Positions 54,508 to 64,000 of a stretch of DNA of 64,000 nucleotides are shown in pieces. The DNA comes from Glandiceps talaboti. Its lineage: Eukaryota; Hemichordata; Enteropneusta; Spengelidae. The stretch lies in assembly GCF_964340395.1 (NCBI RefSeq), contig NC_135558.1, positions 24,546,564 to 24,610,563 of the forward strand, given 5' to 3'. Position 1 is the first letter of the stretch; every line of letters starts with the position of its first letter. The position numbers were made by a program, and so were the translations under genes. The notes beneath the pieces were generated by a model. The model was not told the origin of the DNA. It did no database searches and worked only from the letters and a program-made list of their open reading frames with translations.

Positions 54508-55237
54508 AATGTTCAGTTGTGCTATAGGCATGTCCGTCTGTCTGTCTGTCTGTGTGGGTGTGTGTGTGTGTGCGTGTCTGTAAACAACTTAAAGTAAAAA
54601 ACTGCTGAACCGATTGCCATATTTGGTGGGTGGATTACGTTTAGTGTCTAGTTGGGAAATTGTTCAAATCAAAATGATTGCATCACAGGTGTGTGATTTG
54701 GGTAAAAAAATGTGATTTTTAGTAAAAAACTTGAACTCAGAAAGGTACTGGGCAGATTAGTTGGAAATTTGGTGGGAACATTCTTAGGGGTGTTTAGATT
54801 AAGAATTGTTCATGATATGATGATCCCACCAGTGATATGCAAATTGGGTCTAAAAATGTGTCTTTTTGGTCAAAAAACTTTAATTCCAAAACTACTGAGC
54901 AGATTGGGCTGAAAGTTAATGGGGATACATCTGGGGTGTATATATGAAGAAATATTAAGCATATAATGATCTTATCAGTGATATGCAAATTAGGTGTAAA
55001 AATGTGAATTTTGGTCAGAAAACTTCTCAAACAGTACTTGGACAATGAGACTGATGGTGATTTGGTGAGATGTTTCCAGGAGTGATCTTCTGCAGATTTT
55101 ATTGAAAACATTTTGACACAATTGGTCCTACAAATCATGACCACGCCCATGACAACAACAATCAAATAGCGGTATATTTTGGTCAAATAACAACATCATC
55201 TGGCAGGCAAGTGAGTAAACATTCCAAAAATGTATGC
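54508..55237 (+). repeat. Family A repeat copy, cut by a DIRS-like element
   Basis: Half hairpin (TGTTCAGTTGTGCTATAGG), (TCTG)n and (TG)n at 54533-54582, then core units and the beginning of the second series (CATGACCACGCCCATGACAA). The match ends at GTATGCAAATG, where DIRS-like coding sequence starts. Confidence 0.8.
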
Positions 55238-55251
55238 AAATGCGTGACAGC

Positions 55252-56120
55252 AGTGCTAGTAGTGACGTCACTAGCAGACGCCATTTTGACAGGACAAAAG
55301 GAACCCGCAAAAAAATTGGCGCACGGTCACCTGAACTGTCGAAGGGATTATATGAAATGTATGACCCAGAAGTGAATGAATCAGCATGGAAGCTTAACAA
55401 AAACTTGCAACATTATTATGTGGATAAACACTTCTCAAAGTATATCAAGGACAAAACTTTGCAAGAAAATATATTGGAAGTGCATCCATTACCAGAGACT
55501 GAATCTCTTGAAGTCCGTAAAGTAGACGGATACATTGATACTCTGTTTCAAGCCAAGGGTATTTCCAGTGAAAGAGGTATTGATAGATCAGTGTCAAGTT
55601 CAACAGAAAATACTGAACACAATGGCACCTCTCACCAAACTGTGGAGTGACTTGCATGTAGCAAAGACTGAGAGTGCCTCTCCTAGTTTGGATTTAGATG
55701 AGACACTGACATTACTAGATCAAAGTGTACTTTTAGTTGGCCAGGCTAATGTATCCTTGAATTATCAACGCATATTGTCAGTCCTTACTAAAGTTGACAA
55801 AGGATGTGAAACGGTCCAGGACAATCCTGTCTAAGCACAATGACATCTTGCAAAAACCAGATGAAAGTTTGTTTGGACACAAGTTTGAGAGGGTGATATC
55901 CAAGATAGCAAAATCTCGGAAGCGAGCCAGAGAACTAGCTAACGAATTAGGCCCCTCAACGTCATTTAAGAAGAAAAAGTTCCCCATGGCCAGGAAAGGC
56001 AACCAACCCTTTCGCCAAGGGCCCGCAAGAGGTGGACACAACTTTGGGGGCCGAGTTAGTTTCAACTCCTTCAGAAAACAAGGAGGGTCCCAACAGAAAA
56101 AAAACCAGGTACGTATCTAA
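55252..56120 (+). pseudogene. DIRS-like gag, two frameshifts
   Basis: Three overlapping frames make one gag: YEMYDPEVNESAWKLNKNLQ (55350), then LTKLWSDLHVAKTESASPSL and LDQSVLLVGQANVSLNYQR (55700), then RTILSKHNDILQKPDESLFG and KSRKRARELANELGPS (55900), with a basic Gly/Arg-rich end (RQGPARGGHNFGGR). The VLLVGQANVSLNYQR block is a hallmark of gag in this DIRS branch. The beginning is missing or decayed with the left end of the element. Confidence 0.7.
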
Positions 56121-56167
56121 CGGTAAGCGACTCTTGTTCACTAGAGAATCGTCTCGAGACGCAAAGC

Positions 56168-58062
56168 TTGCTAGCACAAAAAGTTGTGGACAGTCCCCCA
56201 CCAAAAGTGCTGGAGGAAAATGTTCACCCTGTTATAAAACAACTAAAATTGTCCACCAGGGAGACAGAGAGTCCAGTCAAAGCTGGACGTATAAAAGAAT
56301 TTGCAACAAATTGGCAAAGATTTACAAGGGACCCGTACATAATTTCAACAGTGAAGGGTCACCAAATCGAATTCTCTTCTGTTCCAAAACAATAATGCCT
56401 CCCAAGGCAACCAAATTTCACAGAAAACGATTGTGCTCTTATAGATAAGGAAATAACAGACATGCTAAGCAAGCAAGCAATCGAGCCAACTGTCCGGGAA
56501 CAGGGGGATTTTGTAAGCAATATCTTTTTGGTCCCCAAAAAAGATGGGGGCAATTGCCCAGTGATCAACCTCAAGTGCCTAAACAATTATGTTGCTTACA
56601 ACCACTTCAAAATGGAAGGGTTACATATGTTAAAAGATCTCCTAATACCAGGGGATGTGCAAGGTAGACTTGAAGGATGCGTACTTTACAGTACCAGTAG
56701 CCACAAATTGCAAAAAATTTCTGAAGTTCCCTTGGAGGAACAAATTATACCAATTCACATGTCTGCCATTCAGCCTGGCTTCAGCCCCTCGGCTATTCAC
56801 AAAGTTAATGAAACCAATTATAGCAACATTGCGACGTCTAGGCATGAGATTGATCATATACCTGGACAATATCCTATTGTTAAACCAATCAAAGGAAAAC
56901 CTGTTAAAAGACAAAGACACCCTGCTGTTCCTCCTCCAGCATCTAGGGTTTGTAGTAAATTGGAAGAAGTCCATTTTACTACCTTCACAGACAATAGAAT
57001 TTCTAGGGTTCTCCATAAATTCTGTCGAAATGAAGATGTCTCTTCCAAGGGACAAGATAACTCAAATTGTGAAACACTGTGCAAATCTAGTTCAGAAACA
57101 GACAGTGTCAGTGAGGGAATTGGCAAAGGTAATAGGGAAGATGACTGCTTCAATGGCAGCAGTAGTACCTGCCCGATTACAGTGCAGATTCCTTCAGATG
57201 GCCAAAACAAAAACCCTGATAAGCTTCATGTCCTACGAGGCACAAGTTTTCCTAACAAAGGAGTGCAAGGAGGAACTGCAGTGGTGGATAGACCACTTGA
57301 GAGACAGCAATGGGAAGACCCTGATCAGTCCCTTTCCCCACATTATAATAGACACCGATGCATCAAAAATGGGGTGGGGGGGGCAACATGCAACATGGGA
57401 AGGACAGGAGGCCCATGGTCTGTCCAAGAACAGAGCCATCACATAAACTATCTGGAACTCCTTGCAGCAAACTTTGCTGTAAGAACTTTCACAAAGGGAA
57501 AGCAAAACATTCATGTGCACCTAAGGATGGACAATCGTACGGCAGTGGCATACATCATGAAAATGGAGGGACCAAGTCACAAGTTCTGGTGAAGTTATCG
57601 AAAGAGATCTGGCAATACTGCCTGATAAACGACATTCAACTCGGTGCAGAATATCTCCCGGGGGTAGACAATGTTGTAGCAGACTGGGAGTCACGTCATG
57701 TGACAGATTCCAGCAATTGGCAACTAAACCCAAACATATTTCAAATAGTGGACAATCTGATGGGGAAATTAGATGTAGATCTATTCGCATCCAGACTGAA
57801 TCACCAGGTAAACAAGTATGTGTCATGGAAAACAGACCCAGGGGCTATAGCAACAGATGCGCTGCAGATCAGTTGGTTGCACATGAACGGTTATGAGTTC
57901 CCTCCATTTGCACTAATAATGAGGTGCCTGTCCAAGATCAGGCAGGAAGGGGCAACGGTTGTCATGGTAACTCCAACATGGCACACCCAGGCATGGTTTC
58001 CCTTGATAGTGGAAATGTCCATCGAACTCCCAATTCTCCTACCAGGGTTCCCCAAACTCTAG
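56168..58062 (+). pseudogene. DIRS-like reverse transcriptase and RNase H, frameshifted, YLDN active site
   Basis: Frame pieces in order: GRIKEFATNWQRFTRDPYII (56285), FVSNIFLVPKKDGGNCPVIN (56510), KVDLKDAYFTVPVATNCKKF (first Asp, 56660), LPFSLASAPRLFTKLM and IIYLDNILLL (56860). RNase H follows with IIDTDASKMGWGGQ (57350), INYLELLAANFAVRTF and MDNRTAVAYIMKMEG (57540), AEYLPGVDNVVADWESR (57660) and LDVDLFASRLNHQVNKY. The usual YLDD is YLDN, losing one catalytic Asp, which would inactivate polymerisation even without the frameshifts near 56400, 56650 and 57590. It ends at 58062 and overlaps the recombinase frame by 139 bases. Confidence 0.82.
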
Positions 58063-59150
58063 GTGTCACCACTCCAGCTAGTCCATCTGCTATTAAAGAC
58101 CGGAACACTGAAATTAGCGGCTTGGAAGGTTTCCGGAAATCCCTCACTTCAGAGGGAATTTCGGAAGAAACTGCCAAGCTTATGTCAAATGCATGGCATC
58201 ATGGAACATCAACATCTTATAACTCCTCCTGGAGAAAATGGAGTAGCTGGAGTAGTAGACAACAAATTAATCCATTTCAGGCCTCTTTGGGGGATATCCT
58301 GAATTTCCTAACTTACCTGTTCAGTGAGGGATACGAGTATAGATCCATAAATACTTACAGATCAACCTTATCAGCATTTCACCCATCTATTGATGGTTTC
58401 AGGGTTGGACAACACCCAAAGGTCAAAACTATGCTGCAAGCTGTATTTAATCAAAGACCACCTCAACCTAGATATTCAGGTACTTGGGATGTGGATCAGG
58501 TTCTCAAACATTTGAAAGTGGGTGGGAACCCAAAACTAAACATGAAGGACCTGTCACTGAAACTTTGCATGCTTATGGCCTTGACCAGTGCAGGAAGACA
58601 ATCAGAACTCAAAAACTTACAAGTGTCAAATATGGTTGATTCAGGCGACACCATAACATTCAATCTGGCAAAGCTCACAAAGTCATCAGATTACATGTTT
58701 ACTAAATCAAACCGTAGTACCCCTTTGGGTCAAATTACATTTACTAGCTATCCTCGCATTAAGTCACTTTGCGTAATTTCATGTCTGAAGACATACCTTG
58801 ACAAAACCAAAACATGGCGTCAGATATCTGATGGAATCAACAGAGAACAGCTGTTTTTAAGTCATGTCAGACGACATAAACCAGTGTCATGTAGTACACT
58901 AGCAAGGTGGCTAAAAACTGTTATGAATAGAGCAGGAATTGATACAGGTATCTTCAAGGCTCACTCAACTAGATCTGCTTCTACATCGAAGGCCAAAGGT
59001 CAAGGGGTTTCAATGAATGAAATCCTTTCTAGAGCAAACTGGTCAAAATCATCTACATTTAGAAGGTTCTACTTGAGGGAATCGCAGGCAAAAGGTTCAA
59101 ACGCACAAACAGCCGCTTTCACCAAGGCTGTCTTGACTGTTTGCAAATAG
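57924..59150 (+). CDS. DIRS-like tyrosine recombinase, open frame of 408 aa
   Basis: The ATG at 57924 is the first in the frame; the conserved domain begins near 58110 (GFRKSLTSEGISEETAKLMS). The core-binding part reads YNSSWRKWSSWSSRQQINPF and STLSAFHPSIDGF. The catalytic residues are in place: Arg in LTSAGRQSELKNL, a likely Lys in AKLTKSSDYM, His-x-x-Arg in FKAHSTRSASTSKAKG, Trp in SRANWSKSSTFRRFYL, with the Tyr nucleophile in FRRFY. It would join a circular DNA copy to the genome. It is the only intact enzyme frame in this element, next to a dead RT. It overlaps the pol frame, as is normal in DIRS. Confidence 0.8.
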   Translation: MPVQDQAGRGNGCHGNSNMAHPGMVSLDSGNVHRTPNSPTRVPQTLGVTTPASPSAIKDRNTEISGLEGFRKSLTSEGISEETAKLMSNAWHHGTSTSYNSSWRKWSSWSSRQQINPFQASLGDILNFLTYLFSEGYEYRSINTYRSTLSAFHPSIDGFRVGQHPKVKTMLQAVFNQRPPQPRYSGTWDVDQVLKHLKVGGNPKLNMKDLSLKLCMLMALTSAGRQSELKNLQVSNMVDSGDTITFNLAKLTKSSDYMFTKSNRSTPLGQITFTSYPRIKSLCVISCLKTYLDKTKTWRQISDGINREQLFLSHVRRHKPVSCSTLARWLKTVMNRAGIDTGIFKAHSTRSASTSKAKGQGVSMNEILSRANWSKSSTFRRFYLRESQAKGSNAQTAAFTKAVLTVCK

Positions 59151-59169
59151 TAAGTGTAGCTTTAAACAT

Positions 59170-59290
59170 GCATATGTTATATCTTAACGAGGTTTTGTGA
59201 AATGGAATTGGAGATTTCATAAGCACACTGAAGGTGTGTGAAATGGAATCCTAATTCCATGAATAAAACCGAGTTAAGATATAACAGTTC
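59170..59290. repeat. Internal complementary region of the second DIRS-like element
   Basis: The first half (GCATATGTTATATCTTAACG, AGGTTTTGTG) should be the complement of the lost left end. The second half (AATTGGAGATTTCATAAGCA to AACCGAGTTAAGATATAACA) is the complement of 59684-59770. Confidence 0.8.
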
Positions 59291-59683
59291 CCACCCGTCC
59301 CATCCAGGGTGAGATGTGTAGTTTATCCAATAACCTTCAGGTATATATATATATTATACTGAACTATTGTGGTTTATTCCTTCCAGATTTTGAGTACACT
59401 GTTGGAATAAGAAGTTTTCAAGTTTCAGAAGACTGTTGCAGGACTGCGTTTACTTGGCAGGACTTGTTTGCTTTGGTGTTACTAGTTACAAAGTTTTATA
59501 CCTCTGATTGAAAAAAGAAAAAGAAAAAAAAAGGAATCTTAATAAAAAAGAAGAATTTAAAGTTAATTTCAACTGTATTCTTGTTGGTGCATCATTTTGT
59601 CGAAGGATGAGAGCTACTGAGCATGTGCAGTTGTTATTTTGAATGGCTGATGATAGAGGGCGCTCTTGTCATTTCTGGAGAAA

Positions 59684-59770
59684 TGCATATGTTATATCTT
59701 AACTCGGTTTTATTCATGGAATTAGGATTCCATTTCACACACCTTCAGTGTGCTTATGAAATCTCCAATT
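59684..59770. repeat. Right inverted terminal repeat, second DIRS-like element
   Basis: From GCATATGTTATATCTTAACT to GAAATCTCCAATT, inverse of 59204-59290. It meets the 47-bp minisatellite without a gap. Confidence 0.8.
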
Positions 59771-60139
59771 ATTTGACATACATGTAAGTGGTTCAATATT
59801 AATACCACAGGTGAATTATTTGACATACGTGTAAGTGGTTCAATATCAAAACCACAGGTGAATTATTTGACATACAAGTAGGTGGTTCAATATTAAAACC
59901 ACAGGTGAATTATTTGACATACATGTAAGTGGTTCAATATTAAAACCACAGGTGAATTATTTGACATACAAGTAGGTGGTTCAATATTAATAACACAGGT
60001 GAATTATTTGACATTCATGTAAGTGGTTCAATACTAAAACCACAGGTGAATTATTTGACATACAAGTAGGTGGTTCAATATTAATAACACAGGTGAATTA
60101 TTTGACATACAAGCAAGTAGTTCAATATTAAAACCACAG
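59771..60139. repeat. 47-bp minisatellite, about eight units
   Basis: Units read GAATTATTTGACATACATGT, AAGTGGTTCAATATTAAAAC, CACAGGT, with two alternating versions (ACATGTAAGTGG and ACAAGTAGGTGG). The alternation suggests growth as a two-unit block. Confidence 0.9.
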
Positions 60140-60510
60140 GTTACAACACATTAATCCAAAGTGATCTTGTAACAAAAAACACAACAACACATTTATCAAC
60201 AGTGATGCTGTGACTAAAGAAACACAGCAACATATACAAATCGATGTACCAGCCACTATACTATGTAAATAATATTTGTGGACAAAAGATTGACACCCAT
60301 GATCAAATGAAAGTGGCAGATTTAATATTGATAATTGTGCAAACCATAATATTTGATTATTATTCAACCAACAAGGTGACAGTTGGAAGGCTTTTGTGTT
60401 ACTCATTTACAACAGATGTTACCATTGTTATTGCACAATTTGTCACCTTTTTGTCTCATTTGAATTGTATCAAACAATTGACACAATTTTTTTTTGGGGG
60501 GGATAGGTAT

Positions 60511-60578
<68 letters not shown>

Positions 60579-60997
60579 TTCTATATATACTATTATTTTG
60601 CCGTCACCTATATCTTCCAATTTGACAGGTTTAGATCAGTCTGAACAGTGACCCAATTGTAAAATATGAAATTATTTAAATTGATTTCCTGTGCATGTTA
60701 TACTTCCAGCTGTTCAGAATTAAATGAGACTATAAAAAGACAGGTATTAAACACAGGGTACTTTGTTGTGGTATAAAGCTACAGGAAGTATGTAATACTG
60801 CCCTCTGAACGATGGTAATTTATTTTGGTAAACATGGTACATTGTTTCTGTACAAATCTACAGGTACTGGTACTATCTAATACTGCCCTCTGGTGAGCAT
60901 TTTTTGTAAACACAGGGTACAGTCATGTTCAGGATGCATCCTGTTAGCAACCTGTTAGGTAGCATTTTCTGTGAAATGGCTAACGGTTCTGTTTCTA
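60140..60997. other. No gene seen; (AT)n at 60517-60571
   Basis: A pure TA run of about 55 bp and unassigned flanks. TACTGCCCTCTG occurs twice (60798, 60883). ORFs across it have no domain. Confidence 0.5.
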
Positions 60998-61785
60998 GCA
61001 CAACTGAACTGAAGGTTCAGAAGTGCTATAGGCATGGCAAAGTGCCTGTCTGTCTGTCCATCTGTGAGTGTGTGTGTGTGTGTGTGTGTGTAAATGACTT
61101 AAAGTCAAAAACTGCTGGACCGATTGCTTTGATATTTGGTGGTCATGTTACTCCTGGTGTCTAGTTGGGAAATTGTTCAAATGAAAACGATTGCATCAGA
61201 GATGTTGGTTGTGCAACTTGTGGGTCAAAAAATGTGATTTTTGGTCAAAAAACTTAAACTCCAAAACTACTGGGCAGATTGGCATGAAATTTGATGGGGA
61301 CATTCTTAGATGTGGGTAAATTAGGATTTGTTCATGACATGATGATTCCCCTGGTAATATGCAAATTAGGGCTAAAAATGTGTCTTTTTGGTCAAAAACC
61401 TATAATTCCAAAACTACTCAACAAATTGGGCTGAAATTTAACAGGGATGCGACTGTGTGTTTATAGATGAAGAAATAGTAAGCATATAATAATCTCATCA
61501 GTAATATTCAAATTAGGTGTAAAAATGTGAATTTTGGTCAAAAATTTCTCTCTCAAAAAGTACTTGGTCAATGAGACTGAAACGTGGTGAGCTGTTTCTA
61601 GAAGTGTTTTTCTGCAGATTTTCTTCAAAATATTTTGATACAATTGGCCCTAGCAACAATGACCACGCCCTTGGCAACAACCGAAAGGCAGTATATTTTG
61701 CTCAAATAACAACATCTGGTAGGCAAATCAGTAAACATTCAAAAAAAGTATGCAAATATCCCTAGCAACCATGACCATGCCCATA
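60998..61785 (+). repeat. Family A repeat copy, cut by a LINE
   Basis: Hairpin TAGCACAACTGAACTGAAGG / TTCAGAAGTGCTA (imperfect), CTGTCTGTCC and (GT)n at 61045-61091, then four core units. The second series ends at CATGACCATGCCCAT, where the LINE tail begins. Confidence 0.82.
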
Positions 61786-64000
61786 TTATTATTATTATTA
61801 TATATTATATTCTTTATTTCAGGCCATTAAAAAAGTCCCATACAACCACAAAAAAATAAAAATACTATAGAAAAAAAACTAATTATACAATACAAGTCGG
61901 TAATTTTTCCAGAAACTGGAGTAAAAATAATTGTCGGAGAGAATACACGTCTTAATTATTTCATTGTGACTCTCGTGTAGCCGTTCACCAAATTTGAACA
62001 ACAAGTTGCGTTGTAATGAGGTAAAATTAAAAATATTCCTGCTGACACAATTGTTACTTATGCTAACTGCCCCTCTAAGGCCAAAAACTATTCGCAACGT
62101 GTTGTTATATGCTACCTGTATTTTACGAAGCATCGTGTTGCTATAACTACACCAAACTTGTAAACAGTAAACACTATATAAAAAACTCCTAAAAAGTGTA
62201 CATTTCACACGCTCCGAGCAATGAACAAAATTTCTGACAATAATATTTGCCCTCGCATACATAGCTCTAAGTTGTCTCTGCATATCTGCTTCATCGCACC
62301 CATTGGAGGTCACTATGTATCCAATATATTTTTTAACTGTAACAAAATTCAACTGTTTGCCATATAAATAAACAGAAGGCATTCTGGTTGGTTTCCATTG
62401 CCTAGGAAAAAATGACACACATTCTGTTTTTGTTGTATGGAACAGAATATCGTGTTCCATGCCAAATTGCTCACATATCTTAATTAGTTTCTGTAACGAC
62501 TTAATCGAAGGCGAAATCAATACAATGTCATCTGCATAAAGCAAATGGTTCAAAATCTTGCCAGCTATGTGACACCCGACTCCCGCCAACTTCAGCCTTT
62601 TGGTAAGATTTTTGATGTAGACTGCAAATAACTTTGGAGAGATTATGCTTCCCTGGCGTACCCCATTAATGACTTTAAAATGGTTAGATTCCGTAGAACC
62701 CCAACGTACAAAAAACAGCTGAGCATGATACCAGTACTGAAGGATGCGAACAATAAACAGTGGCGTTTCACTATCAATCAGTTTCCTAAACAGAGTCCAA
62801 TGGTTAACCCTATCAAATGCTTTCCTCGCATCCAAGAAACAAGAGAAAACTGGGGAATTGTGTCTTTTGTAAAAATCAACAATCTCTTTGAGTACAAAAA
62901 TGCACATGTCAGTGGAATGGTTCTTTTTGAACCCGAATTGAAAATCACTAGTCACAATATACTTCTCAATGCGACTCAAAATGCACATTTCAAATAATTT
63001 AGAAGCTGTTGTAACTATAGCGACTGGTCTATAATTATCTACTGAAGTGAGATCCTTAGCTTTATCCTTTACTATTGGCACAATTGTGGCATCCATAAAA
63101 CTATTCGGAAGCCATCCATGGACAAAGAATGCAGTAAAACACATACTGAGCAAGTCAAAGACGAACGGGTTTGCATAAATGAGGTGTTCAGACATTATGC
63201 CATCCCTCCCCATAGCTTTTCCTTCTTCTAGATTAAAAGCTGCCTCTTTAAGTTCATTAGGCGTAACGGTCATTTCGCAATCAAACTCGATATTAGACAG
63301 AGTTGACTGAACAAATTCCTTATTCTGACTGTTAGAAACAGAATTAAGTAAACTCTCATAATGTGTTTTCCACATACTAGCAATATCCCTATAGCCTGTA
63401 CAACCACCAACTGTACTAGGTAAAGGACAGTTAGTGGCTCCAGAGCAAGCCCTTACGGAATTCCAAAATTTCCGAGAATTATTCTGTACAAGGTTGTTAG
63501 CCATAGCATCTGCCTTAGCCTTATTCTCCCTCCGCTTACAAGTCCTAAATGCTAGCTTGAATTTGGCTCGCGTTGTACGCATCAACTCCCAGAGGGGACC
63601 TGAACGGGGTTTACCATAAACCACCCATATCTTAAACGCATCCCGTGCACTATCATGTAGATCGCGTAAGTAATCATTCCAACCCGGCACTTCACGAAAA
63701 TTATTCATATTTGAGTGTGGAATGCTATTTTCAGCAGCCTGCTTCAAGGCACTAATTACTTCCGAATAAAACAAATTCAAATCGGCAAGGTGGTCGCTGT
63801 TGGTACAATTTGGATCCAGACATTTAAGGGTATTACATGGAATGCAAACGTTGCTAAGTAATTCTCCTGTCATAAGCTGATAACTTGTCAAATTGTCATA
63901 CTTTGCTCTCTGCCAATTCGGCCTAGCATTGATGCCATTTTGAGAATCAGAAGCGAAACGAGTTAAACCTGATGTTTCAATACTAACACCGATGGGGAAA
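61786..64000 (-). mobile_element. LINE (non-LTR retrotransposon), 3' part
   Basis: Minus-strand element whose ATT-rich tail (GAATATAATATATAATAATA) lies at 61786-61815, directly against family A sequence. The 5' side runs off the window. The coding frame is intact as far as seen, which suggests a young copy. Confidence 0.85.
61879..64000 (-). CDS. LINE ORF2, reverse transcriptase part, open at the 5' edge
   Basis: The frame is open from the window edge (64000) to the stop at 61879, over 700 codons; the true start and probably the endonuclease lie outside. It reads VPGWNDYLRDLHDSARDAFK (linker), then reverse transcriptase motifs: NLEEGKAMGRDGIMSEHLIY, VDNYRPVAIVTTASKLFE, FGFKKNHSTDMCIF, FLDARKAFDRVNHW (first Asp), NGVRQGSIISPKLFAVYI and LLYADDIVLISPS (YADD). 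Thumb and C-terminal parts follow (VKKYIGYIVTSNGCDEADMQ, FVHCSERVKCTLFRSFLYSV). The enzyme primes cDNA synthesis on nicked target DNA. All catalytic residues are present. I cannot fix the clade; CR1/I-like relatives seem closest. Confidence 0.87.
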   Translation of the reverse strand, partial: FPIGVSIETSGLTRFASDSQNGINARPNWQRAKYDNLTSYQLMTGELLSNVCIPCNTLKCLDPNCTNSDHLADLNLFYSEVISALKQAAENSIPHSNMNNFREVPGWNDYLRDLHDSARDAFKIWVVYGKPRSGPLWELMRTTRAKFKLAFRTCKRRENKAKADAMANNLVQNNSRKFWNSVRACSGATNCPLPSTVGGCTGYRDIASMWKTHYESLLNSVSNSQNKEFVQSTLSNIEFDCEMTVTPNELKEAAFNLEEGKAMGRDGIMSEHLIYANPFVFDLLSMCFTAFFVHGWLPNSFMDATIVPIVKDKAKDLTSVDNYRPVAIVTTASKLFEMCILSRIEKYIVTSDFQFGFKKNHSTDMCIFVLKEIVDFYKRHNSPVFSCFLDARKAFDRVNHWTLFRKLIDSETPLFIVRILQYWYHAQLFFVRWGSTESNHFKVINGVRQGSIISPKLFAVYIKNLTKRLKLAGVGCHIAGKILNHLLYADDIVLISPSIKSLQKLIKICEQFGMEHDILFHTTKTECVSFFPRQWKPTRMPSVYLYGKQLNFVTVKKYIGYIVTSNGCDEADMQRQLRAMYARANIIVRNFVHCSERVKCTLFRSFLYSVYCLQVWCSYSNTMLRKIQVAYNNTLRIVFGLRGAVSISNNCVSRNIFNFTSLQRNLLFKFGERLHESHNEIIKTCILSDNYFYSSFWKNYRLVLYN

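Larger units (their letters stand above)
55238..59770 (+). mobile_element. Second DIRS-like retrotransposon, left-truncated
   Basis: It contains gag, reverse transcriptase, RNase H and tyrosine recombinase in DIRS order, then an ICR at 59170-59290 and a right inverted repeat ending at 59770. The left inverted repeat, which the ICR predicts to be the complement of GCATATGTTATATCTTAACG, is absent at 55238, so the left end is lost. The lineage differs from the element at 10339: different gag, different termini, little shared sequence. Four or more frameshifts lie in gag and pol; the recombinase frame is open. Confidence 0.82.

Noticed and set aside
60244-60651. 135-aa ORF ending in YIYIYI repeats
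   Set aside because: Runs through the (AT)n microsatellite and has no domain.

Overview
The window is nuclear DNA of an animal, most likely an aquatic invertebrate. It is AT-rich and full of TACATGTA-type motifs, microsatellites and minisatellites. It carries Penelope-like, DIRS-like and LINE retroelements, pogo-like and hAT-like DNA transposons and many small terminal-inverted-repeat (TIR) elements. There is no bacterial-style gene layout, and I cannot place the species from sequence alone. Almost nothing here is clearly host coding sequence. The best host candidate is a short exon at 49869-50014 that encodes a signal peptide and ends at a consensus splice donor.

Region 1-10.3 kb: a Penelope-like GIY-YIG remnant, a compound microsatellite, a frameshifted SAP-like coding relic, two MITEs, a 45-bp minisatellite, then a repeat family ('family B') broken by an internally deleted mini-LINE and a 1.24-kb TIR element. 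Region 10.3-16.2 kb: a DIRS-like retrotransposon, full length in structure but with decayed ORFs. It has inverted terminal repeats and an internal complementary region and appears to sit inside an older retroelement protease ORF. Region 16.7-23.1 kb: a pogo-like transposase relic split by a repeat ('family D'), which is itself split by three further elements. Region 23.6-24.8 kb: a 151-bp satellite-like array headed by a hairpin and a GTCY microsatellite.

Region 25.5-30.9 kb: the 45-bp minisatellite again, an hAT-like element with an internal duplication, LINE fragments, a small zinc-finger-like ORF and a MITE. Region 31-35 kb: a repeat with a terminal hairpin ('family A'), interrupted by a second pogo-like transposon with a nearly readable DDD transposase. 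Region 36.8-41 kb: a layered-inverted-repeat MITE and a second family D copy with one end amplified in tandem. Region 41-47.7 kb is mostly unassigned, with two MITEs. Region 47.9-49.3 kb is a 48-bp minisatellite.

Region 50.2-61.8 kb: four family A pieces, another family B copy, a left-truncated DIRS-like element with an open tyrosine-recombinase ORF, and a 47-bp minisatellite. Region 61.8-64 kb: the 3' part of a LINE on the minus strand, open to the window edge.

The elements act as independent mobile units rather than a pathway. What they offer together is a readable stratigraphy: related copies serve as empty sites, so several insertions can be bounded to the base and their target-site duplications (TSDs) read directly. 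The most unusual pattern is three otherwise unrelated repeat families (A, B and the 151-bp array) that share one plan: a short terminal hairpin, a GTCY or GT microsatellite, then a tandemly repeated core. That plan resembles non-autonomous Helentron-type elements.
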